Of a stretch of DNA of 64,000 nucleotides, positions 43,602 to 53,710 are shown one piece after another (within the stretch, counting starts at the first letter, position 1; each line of letters starts with the position of its first letter). A model generated the notes under the pieces. It saw nothing but the letters and a program-made list of their open reading frames with translations. It was not told the DNA's origin and ran no database searches. The stretch covers positions 215,650-279,649 of the forward strand of contig NZ_JAMLJN010000003.1 of the NCBI RefSeq assembly GCF_023634865.1. The letters run 5' to 3'. The DNA is from Flavobacterium fragile. Its GTDB lineage: Bacteria; Bacteroidota; Bacteroidia; Flavobacteriales; Flavobacteriaceae. The position numbers were made by a program, and so were the translations under genes.

Positions 43602-43609
43602 TATATTTG
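43602..43609 (+). promoter_or_regulatory. -7 box of the large TPR gene
   Basis: TATATTTG matches TAnnTTTG and lies 22 nt before the ATG at 43632. No exact -33 TTTG at the usual distance. Confidence 0.45.
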
Positions 43610-43631
43610 GAACTTATAAATAACGAATCAC

Positions 43632-46600
43632 ATGATAAAGTATTTAAAACTTTCTTTTTTAATGGTGTTCTTTTCAGGAACACTTTTAGCCCAACAATCT
43701 TCTGTATACACGCACGAATTAACCGAGTTTAATCGCGCAGTAGAATTGTACAAAGACAAGCAATATCAAGCAGCCCAAATTCTATTCGACAAAGTAAAAT
43801 CGAAAACCGATAATATGGAAGTAGCATCGGATTGTGCTTACTATATTGCCAATTGTGCGATTCGTTTGGATCAAATGGGAGCTGATGTTTTGGTAGAAAG
43901 TTTTGTAGAAGATTATCCGACGAGTACGAAAACAAATCAAGCATATATTGAAGTAGCGCATTACTATTTTGATCAAGGAAATTATCCAAAATCATTAGAA
44001 TGGTTCGATAAAGCAGATTCGAATAATATGTCGCTAGCCGAAAGAGAAAAGTATAATTTCCAGAAAGGGTATGCGTATTTCACGGCTAAAAACACAAAAG
44101 AAGCTACAAAATACTTCAATCAAGTAGTGAATTCGAAGACTTTTGGAAGTCAGGCGAAATATTATTTAGGTTACATGTCGTATGAAACCGATGATTACAA
44201 AAGTGCAAATCAATATTTTGAGCAGGTTTCTGACCAAGATAAATACAAAGAAAAAATGGGTTATTTTCAAGCTGATATGAATTTCAAACTTGGAAATTTC
44301 CAAAAGGCTATCGATTTAGGTTTAGAACAAATGCCAAAATCGAAAGGAGAAGAGAAAAGTGAATTGTCGAAAATCATAGGAGAAAGTTATTTCAACCTAA
44401 AACAATACGACAAAGCACTTCCTTATTTATTGGCTTATAATGGTAAAAAAGGAAAATGGACCAATACCGATTTTTACCAATTAGGTTACACGTATTACCA
44501 ACAAAAAGATTACGAAAACGCAATTTCACAATTCAATAAAATCATTGGTGGAAATGATGGTGTTGCCCAAAACGCCTACTATCATTTAGCAGAAAGTTAT
44601 TTGAAAACTGATAAAAAGCAACAAGCATTAAATGCATTCAAAACAGCTTCTGAAATGGAATTTGATTTAAAAATTCAAGAAGATGCGTATTTGAATTATG
44701 CAAAATTAAGTTACGAAATCGGAAATCCATACAAATCGGTTCCGGAAGTCATGAATGCTTATTTGGCAAAATATCCAAATACTCCGTATAAATCGGAAAT
44801 TAATACGTTATTGATTAGTTCGTATATCACTTCAAAAAATTATAAAGAAGCATTAGTTTTATTGGAAAAAAATAAATCTCCAGAAAACAAATTAGCGTAT
44901 CAAAAAGTAACGTTTTACAGAGGTTTAGAATTGTACACCGATGGCGATTACAAAGGGGCTTATGCTTTATTTAAAAAATCGTTAGCCGAAAATAAAGATG
45001 CGAAATTCACCGCAAGAGCTACTTTTTGGAAAGCTGAAACTGAATATAATTTAGATCAATTTGAAGAAGCAAAATTAAGTTTCAAACAGTTTTTAAATTC
45101 ATCAGAGGCTTCAAATACGCCTGAATTTAAGAATGCGAATTACAACTTAGCGTATTCGTATTTCAAGTTGAAAGAATATGAGAATGCGATTCAATATTTC
45201 GATGCTTACACCAAATTTTCTAAAGATGACAGAGTTCGTTTAACGGATGCGTATTTGAGATTAGGTGATTGTAATTTCATGGCAGCAAAATATTGGCCAG
45301 CAATGGATGCGTACAACAAAGCTATCGATATGAAAAGTGTTGATGCTGATTACGCAGCGTTCCAAAAAGGAATTAGTTACGGATTTGTAAGCAAACCAGA
45401 TCGTAAAATTGAAGATTTAGAGAAATTCTCAAAAACGTTTCCTAATTCGCAATATGCAGATGATGCTTTGTATGAATTAGGAAATACTTACGTGAATCAA
45501 AACCAAAACGAAAAAGGAATTACCACTTACGATAGATTAATCAATGGTTATAAATCGAGTTCATATGTAGCAAAAGCGATTTTAAAGCAAGGTTTGATTT
45601 ACTATAATTCGAACAAAGAAGATTTAGCGTTAACGAAATTCAAAAAAGTAGTAGCCGAATATCCAAATTCACCCGAATCAATTGAAGCGGTTTCAACAGC
45701 GCGTTTGATTTATGTAGATAAAGGTCAAGTGGATGAATATGCGGCTTGGGTAAAAACCTTGTCGTTTGTAGAAGTTTCAGATGCTGATTTAGATAATGAT
45801 ACTTACGAATCTGCCGAAAAACAATACTTACAAAACAACACCAAACAAGCGATTTCAGGATTTTCAAGTTATGTAAGTAAATTTCCAAACGGATTGCATG
45901 CATTAAAAGCGAATTTCTATTTAGCACAATTGTATTTTGCGGATAATTTGGAAGTAAATTCAGTGAAACATTATGAATTTGTTGTTTCAAAACCAAGAAG
46001 CGAATTTACGGAGCAAGCCTTAGCACGTTTGTGTCAAGTACATTTGAAAGCTAAGAATTATGATAATGCAATTCCGGTTTTAAAACGTTTGGAAACAGAA
46101 GCTGATTTTCCACAAAACATTACTTATGCGCAATCTAATTTGATGAAATCGTACTACGAAAAACAAGATTTCACTAATGCCGTTATTTATGCCGATAAAG
46201 TGTTGAAAAACGACAAAATCGACGATAGAATTAAGAGTGATGCTCAAATTATTGTAGCGCGTTCTGCAATCAAAACAAATGACGAAGCTAAAGCGAAAGA
46301 AGCGTATGCTAAATTGCAAAAAATCGCAAAAGGAGAATTAGCAGCCGAAGCTTTGTATTACGATGCGTATTTCAAAAACAAAGAAGGCAAGTTTGAACCA
46401 TCAAATGTTGTGGTACAAAAAATTGCTAAAGATTACTCTGGATATAAATATTTTGGAGCGAAGAGTTTGGTAATTATGGCGAAAAACTTCTACGGATTAA
46501 AAGATAGTTTCCAAGCAACTTACATTTTAGAAAGTGTAATTGAAAACTTCCAAGAATATAAAGATGTAATCGAAGAAGCTCAAAAAGAATTGGATTTCAT

Positions 46601-46643
46601 CAAAGGAGAAGAAGCAAAACGTAATTCATCCATCACAAATTAA
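43632..46643 (+). CDS. Large periplasmic TPR protein
   Basis: 1003 aa with signal peptide (MIKYLKLSFLMVFFSGTLLAQQ). Almost the whole mature protein is TPR/Sel1-like repeats in pairs (FNRAVELYKDKQYQAAQILF; FYQLGYTYYQQKDYENAISQF; ALYELGNTYVNQNQNEKGI). Such YbgF/BamD-like repeat proteins act as periplasmic scaffolds. It is followed, 59 nt on, by an outer-membrane barrel gene, suggesting a shared role at the outer membrane; no enzyme domain is visible. A REP-like hairpin sits in the gap between the two genes. Confidence 0.85.
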   Translation: MIKYLKLSFLMVFFSGTLLAQQSSVYTHELTEFNRAVELYKDKQYQAAQILFDKVKSKTDNMEVASDCAYYIANCAIRLDQMGADVLVESFVEDYPTSTKTNQAYIEVAHYYFDQGNYPKSLEWFDKADSNNMSLAEREKYNFQKGYAYFTAKNTKEATKYFNQVVNSKTFGSQAKYYLGYMSYETDDYKSANQYFEQVSDQDKYKEKMGYFQADMNFKLGNFQKAIDLGLEQMPKSKGEEKSELSKIIGESYFNLKQYDKALPYLLAYNGKKGKWTNTDFYQLGYTYYQQKDYENAISQFNKIIGGNDGVAQNAYYHLAESYLKTDKKQQALNAFKTASEMEFDLKIQEDAYLNYAKLSYEIGNPYKSVPEVMNAYLAKYPNTPYKSEINTLLISSYITSKNYKEALVLLEKNKSPENKLAYQKVTFYRGLELYTDGDYKGAYALFKKSLAENKDAKFTARATFWKAETEYNLDQFEEAKLSFKQFLNSSEASNTPEFKNANYNLAYSYFKLKEYENAIQYFDAYTKFSKDDRVRLTDAYLRLGDCNFMAAKYWPAMDAYNKAIDMKSVDADYAAFQKGISYGFVSKPDRKIEDLEKFSKTFPNSQYADDALYELGNTYVNQNQNEKGITTYDRLINGYKSSSYVAKAILKQGLIYYNSNKEDLALTKFKKVVAEYPNSPESIEAVSTARLIYVDKGQVDEYAAWVKTLSFVEVSDADLDNDTYESAEKQYLQNNTKQAISGFSSYVSKFPNGLHALKANFYLAQLYFADNLEVNSVKHYEFVVSKPRSEFTEQALARLCQVHLKAKNYDNAIPVLKRLETEADFPQNITYAQSNLMKSYYEKQDFTNAVIYADKVLKNDKIDDRIKSDAQIIVARSAIKTNDEAKAKEAYAKLQKIAKGELAAEALYYDAYFKNKEGKFEPSNVVVQKIAKDYSGYKYFGAKSLVIMAKNFYGLKDSFQATYILESVIENFQEYKDVIEEAQKELDFIKGEEAKRNSSITN

Positions 46644-46658
46644 TAATCATATTTCATT

Positions 46659-46685
46659 GTCATACTGAACATATTTCAGTATCTC
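46659..46685. repeat. REP-like hairpin, copy 2
   Basis: GTC, then ATACTGAA (46662-46669), 5 nt, TTCAGTAT (46675-46682), then CTC. Same architecture as 10969-10995 with a compensatory base-pair change. It lies between the TPR and barrel genes. Confidence 0.65.
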
Positions 46686-46702
46686 ATTTAAAAATATAGA
46701 AC

Positions 46703-48469
46703 ATGAAGAAATTAAATATAATCGCCATAGTTTTAGTCGTATTCGGAATCCAATTTTCTTTTGCCCAAGTAAAAGATGAAAACATTGGTTCAGAAGTGGT
46801 AAACATTGTCAAACCTTATACACCCACTATTTCAGATGCTTTCAAAGTAAAAGAAACACCTGTTTTGGAGGACGAAGCAGAACAAAAAAAGGAACCAATT
46901 CAATACAACATTTTTTCGTTTCCAGTAGCTTCCACATTTACGCCAGCAAAAGGGAAAGCTGCAGGAGTAGATAAAACAGAAAAAGAAAAATTATACAACA
47001 ATTACGCAACTTTAGGTTTCGGAAATTACCCAACCATCAATGCGGAATTATTCATTACACAAAACTTAAGTAGAACTAGTTATGTGGGTGGAATGTTGCG
47101 TCATTTGTCGTCTCAAGGCGGAATTAAAGATTTGGTTTTAGATGATAAATATGCCAATACTAGCTTAGATGTAACGTACGGAGTGCGTGAGCGCGATATG
47201 AGTTGGAATGTAGATTTAGGTGTAAAAAATCAAATATATAATTGGTATGGTTTACCAAATTATTCCATTTTTACAGAATCTGTAGTTAATAGTATCGATT
47301 CGAAACAAACTTATAATACCATTGTTTTAGGCGGAAAAATGAGTATCAAAGATGGTGTTTTCAGAGATGCTAGCATGCAATTCAAACGTTTTTCTGATGG
47401 ATTTGATTCTGGAGAAAATCGATTTTTCATTAAGCCTAATTTTGATTTCGATGTGATGAATCAAAAAGTAAAGGCAGATTTTGTAGTGGATTATGTTGGT
47501 GGAAGTTTTGAAAGACGTATAGACGTTATCAATTCACCCTTTACATATTCTTCTTTAAATTTTGGTATGAGTCCAAGTATTTTATACCAGAAAGATGATT
47601 TGTCAGTTCAATTTGGAGCGAGTATTTTCTATTCTATTTACAAAAGAGATGTTATTGGAGAATCAAAAGATAAAAAAAGTATTTATATTTATCCCAATAT
47701 TAAAGCTTCATATAAGTTAGTAGGTGATATTTTGGTAGCCTATGCTGGAGCAGAAGGAGGTTTAGAGCAAAATTCGTATGCTGATTTCGTAGATCAAAAT
47801 CCATTCGTGTCACCCACATTATTCATTGCTCCAACCGACAATCAATTTGATATTTATATTGGCTTGAAAGGTAAATTAGCGAATTCAGTGGCTTTCAACG
47901 TGAGAGCTTCGAATAAAAATCAAGCTAATAGAGCTTTATTTTTGAATAATAGATTTGATGTTATATCAACAAATACAGAAGGTTATGCTTACGGAAATTC
48001 ATTCGGAGTGGTGTATGACGATTTAAACACGCTAAGTATTTTCGGGGAATTAAAAGCTGATTTCTCTAAAAATGTAACTTTCGGAATCAATGGAACCTAC
48101 AACAATTATTCAACCGATACACAAGCAGAAGCGTGGAACTTACCACAATTAAAAATTGGTTCAACCGTAGATTTTGATATCAACGAAAAATGGTATGCAG
48201 GAGCGAATGTATTTTTCGTTGGCGAAAGAAAAGATTTAATTTCCATTCAAGAGGATTTAACAATTAATCCTGGAACTTTCAATACAACAGAAGTAACTTT
48301 AGATAGTTATTTTGATTTGAATGCGCACGTAGGCTATAAATACAACGCAAGATTAACTGCTTTCTTAAAAGGAAACAACTTAGCCAATCAACAATACAAC
48401 CGTTGGGCAAATTTCCCAGTACAAGGAATTCAGGTGTTGTTGGGCGCTAATTACAAGTTTGATTTTTAA
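46703..48469 (+). CDS. Outer-membrane beta-barrel protein (TonB-receptor-like)
   Basis: 588 aa. Signal peptide MKKLNIIAIVLVVFGIQFSFAQ, then a short periplasmic part (EVVNIVKPYTPTISDAFKV), and from about residue 95 a series of amphipathic strands ending with Phe (VQGIQVLLGANYKFDF), typical of outer-membrane insertion. The C-terminal strands resemble TonB-dependent receptors (YFDLNAHVGYKYNARLTAFLKGNNLANQQYNRW), but there is no recognisable plug domain or TonB box, so transport of a ligand is doubtful. It probably partners the TPR protein encoded just upstream. Confidence 0.83.
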   Translation: MKKLNIIAIVLVVFGIQFSFAQVKDENIGSEVVNIVKPYTPTISDAFKVKETPVLEDEAEQKKEPIQYNIFSFPVASTFTPAKGKAAGVDKTEKEKLYNNYATLGFGNYPTINAELFITQNLSRTSYVGGMLRHLSSQGGIKDLVLDDKYANTSLDVTYGVRERDMSWNVDLGVKNQIYNWYGLPNYSIFTESVVNSIDSKQTYNTIVLGGKMSIKDGVFRDASMQFKRFSDGFDSGENRFFIKPNFDFDVMNQKVKADFVVDYVGGSFERRIDVINSPFTYSSLNFGMSPSILYQKDDLSVQFGASIFYSIYKRDVIGESKDKKSIYIYPNIKASYKLVGDILVAYAGAEGGLEQNSYADFVDQNPFVSPTLFIAPTDNQFDIYIGLKGKLANSVAFNVRASNKNQANRALFLNNRFDVISTNTEGYAYGNSFGVVYDDLNTLSIFGELKADFSKNVTFGINGTYNNYSTDTQAEAWNLPQLKIGSTVDFDINEKWYAGANVFFVGERKDLISIQEDLTINPGTFNTTEVTLDSYFDLNAHVGYKYNARLTAFLKGNNLANQQYNRWANFPVQGIQVLLGANYKFDF

Positions 48470-48542
48470 TATTTAACCATAAAGTGCAAAAAGTTTAAAT
48501 TCTTATTGTTTAACTAGTATTCTTTGTAGTTAATTTTTAATC

Positions 48543-48992
48543 ATGACAATTAAACAAAAAATAAAACAACAACATTTATTGTTATTACAAGACAAGATCG
48601 ATGTGTATCAAGATATGATATCAGGTTTGTCTGATGATGCGCAAAACGATGCAAAAGGTTCGGCTGGAGATAAGCATGAAACTGCTTTGTCGATGATGCA
48701 TTTAGAACAAGAAAAATTGACTAATAAATTAAAAGAATCTATAGTTTTTAAAGAAATTATCGAAAAGATAGATGTTTCAAAAAATGTTTCTACTGTTACC
48801 TTAGGAAGTTATGTGAAAGTTAATTCGATGCAATTATTTGTCAGTGCCGCGTTGCCAAAAATTACTATTGATGGTGTAACTATTTTATCAATTTCACCAC
48901 AATCGCCTTTAGGGAGTGAATTAATGGGAAAAAAGCCTTTGGATGTTATTGTTGTAAATGGAAATTCCTTTACCATACATGAAGTGCTCTGA
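48543..48992 (+). CDS. GreA/GreB-like protein
   Basis: 149 aa, cytoplasmic. An N-terminal helical hairpin (about 1-70) is followed by a C-terminal beta domain in which SPQSPLGSELMGKKPLDVI matches the GreA/GreB C-terminal signature (SPxxPLGxALMGKxxGD). The hairpin tip has DDAQNDAKGSAGDKHETA with acidic residues, where Gre factors carry the catalytic pair. It may act on RNA polymerase as a Gre-type factor. Automatic annotation of this family in flavobacteria as 3-oxoacyl-ACP synthase has no support: no thiolase Cys-His-Asn motif exists. Confidence 0.72.
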   Translation: MTIKQKIKQQHLLLLQDKIDVYQDMISGLSDDAQNDAKGSAGDKHETALSMMHLEQEKLTNKLKESIVFKEIIEKIDVSKNVSTVTLGSYVKVNSMQLFVSAALPKITIDGVTILSISPQSPLGSELMGKKPLDVIVVNGNSFTIHEVL

Positions 48993-49011
48993 TTGTTAAT
49001 GCAATACTCTC

Positions 49012-49035
49012 AAACCACTCAATCGAGTGGTTTTT
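49012..49035 (+). terminator. Terminator after the GreA-like gene
   Basis: AAACCACTC, AATC, GAGTGGTTT with a T-run: 9-bp stem and 4-nt loop, 20 nt after the stop at 48992. Confidence 0.8.
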
Positions 49036-49486
49036 ATATTGTTTTCTACCCAAATAAGCTTGTTATTTTAAATTTTTGATCTTAACCAACGGGTAGTAAA
49101 AGTTTATTCCGCAGGTATTTTTCATAAGAAAGTGCCACACAATAGATTCTTAAATGGATTTTAAAATGGCAAGAAAAAAAAATATATGAAAGTGGAAAAG
49201 TATATGCTGCTTGCATTAACGTAGATGTATAAATTTCAAGTTAACTGACTGAAATATGACGAAAATTTTTGAAAATTCATGATTTTGTTAAAATAAAAAC
49301 CCTTTTTAAATTCGTTTTAAAGTATTTTTTTAGTTTTTTTTATTTTTGCTGTATTGAAAAAATATCAAAAAACTGAAATAAGGCACTTTTTATTCGATTT
49401 AAGCGATTTTCATTTAAAATTAACAAATGTTGATAACTTAAGGGGTTAATCTTGTAGTTCTTCTATGCCCTTTTTTTCTATTTCCT

Positions 49487-49494
49487 TATATTTG
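49487..49494 (+). promoter_or_regulatory. -7 box of gyrB promoter
   Basis: TATATTTG matches TAnnTTTG, 33 nt before the ATG at 49528. The T-rich upstream stretch lacks an exact -33 TTTG. Confidence 0.45.
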
Positions 49495-49497
49495 TGA

Positions 49498-52468
<2,971 letters not shown>

Positions 52469-52493
52469 TTAACAATTTTATATACACAACAAA

Positions 52494-53426
52494 ATGAAAG
52501 TAACAATAGTTGGTGCGGGTAACGTTGGCGCAACATGTGCAGATGTTATTTCGTACAGAGGAATTGCAAGCGAAGTAGTATTAGTAGACATTAAAGAAGG
52601 TTTTGCTGAAGGTAAAGCTATGGATATTATGCAATGTGCTACAACAACTGTATTCAACACACAATTAAGCGGAACAACTGGAGATTATTCAAAGACTGCG
52701 GGAAGTGATGTGGTAGTAATTACATCAGGAATTCCAAGAAAACCAGGAATGACTCGTGAAGAATTAATCGGAATTAATGCAGGAATCGTAAAATCGGTTG
52801 CAGACAATGTTTTAACACATTCACCAAACGCAATTATCGTAGTTGTGTCAAATCCAATGGATACAATGACGTATTTAACATTAAAAGCTACTGGATTACC
52901 TAAAAATAGAGTAATTGGAATGGGTGGAGCTTTAGATAGTTCTCGTTTCAAATATTTCTTATCTAAAGCCTTAGACAAACCGGCTAATGATGTTCAAGGT
53001 ATGGTAATTGGAGGTCACGGTGATACTACAATGATTCCTTTAACTCGTTTAGCATCTTACAATGGAGTGCCAGTTTCTAATTTCTTATCTCAAGCTGAGT
53101 TAGACAAAGTTGCTGCTGATACTATGGTAGGTGGAGCTACTTTGACAGGTTTATTGGGAACTTCTGCTTGGTATGCGCCAGGAGCTTCTGTAGCGTATTT
53201 AGTGGATAGTATCTTAAACGATCAAAAACGTATGATTCCGTGTTCAGTTTTACTAGAAGGTGAGTATGGACAAGAAGATATTTGTATGGGAGTTCCTTGT
53301 ATTATAGGTAAAAATGGTGTTGAAAAAATTGTTGATGTACAGTTAAATGATGCTGAAAAAGCATTATTTGCTAAAAGTGCAGAAGCAGTTCGAAATATGA
53401 ATGCTGATTTGAAATCAGTTTTATAA
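52494..53426 (+). CDS. mdh: Malate dehydrogenase
   Basis: 310 aa, LDH-like malate dehydrogenase (type III). Motifs: GAGNVGATCA (7-16) for NAD, the mobile-loop PRKPGMTR (about 81-88) with Arg82, IGMGGALDSSRFKY with Asp148 and Arg151, and the catalytic His175 in GGHGDTTMIP. Catalyses malate-oxaloacetate interconversion in the TCA cycle. A strong terminator follows. Confidence 0.97.
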   Translation: MKVTIVGAGNVGATCADVISYRGIASEVVLVDIKEGFAEGKAMDIMQCATTTVFNTQLSGTTGDYSKTAGSDVVVITSGIPRKPGMTREELIGINAGIVKSVADNVLTHSPNAIIVVVSNPMDTMTYLTLKATGLPKNRVIGMGGALDSSRFKYFLSKALDKPANDVQGMVIGGHGDTTMIPLTRLASYNGVPVSNFLSQAELDKVAADTMVGGATLTGLLGTSAWYAPGASVAYLVDSILNDQKRMIPCSVLLEGEYGQEDICMGVPCIIGKNGVEKIVDVQLNDAEKALFAKSAEAVRNMNADLKSVL

Positions 53427-53445
53427 TTGTTTAAATGGTAAATTT

Positions 53446-53475
53446 AAAACCGTCAAGAAATTGGCGGTTTTTTTT
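53446..53475 (+). terminator. Terminator of mdh
   Basis: AAAACCGTCAA pairs with TTGGCGGTTTT (one G-U pair), GAAA tetraloop and a long T-run, 20 nt after the mdh stop. Confidence 0.85.
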
Positions 53476-53641
53476 ATTTTACGGCTCTTTATTTCTAAAA
53501 TTTAAGATTTTAATCAATATTTTATTATTTTTTAGTACACAAAATTAATTTTTTTTTATCATGTAACTTATTCATTCTTAGTGCAGATTAAAATTTTATA
53601 CAAATGCATTTACAAAAAGAATTTTTAATTTTAAAATAAAA

Positions 53642-53672
53642 TTGCTAAATCCTATTCTAAATTATATATTTG
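53642..53672 (+). promoter_or_regulatory. Promoter of secDF
   Basis: TTG at 53642-53644 and TATATTTG at 53665-53672 are separated by 20 nt, a good Bacteroidota consensus promoter. The predicted start is near 53680, about 30 nt before the secDF ATG. Confidence 0.6.
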
Positions 53673-53710
53673 TCCGTTTTTATAAAATAGAATAAATAAA
53701 TTTTAGACTA

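Noticed and set aside
45640..46319. Minus-strand frames opposite the large TPR gene
   Set aside because: The TPR repeats leave long antisense frames; compositions are implausible and no promoter is near.
46703..48469. Full TonB-dependent receptor
   Set aside because: The plug domain and TonB box are not visible; I kept only a barrel call.
49080..49260. Possible small gene or transposase remnant upstream of gyrB
   Set aside because: Only Met-started frames of 8-13 codons; no recognisable motif, no inverted repeats bounding it.
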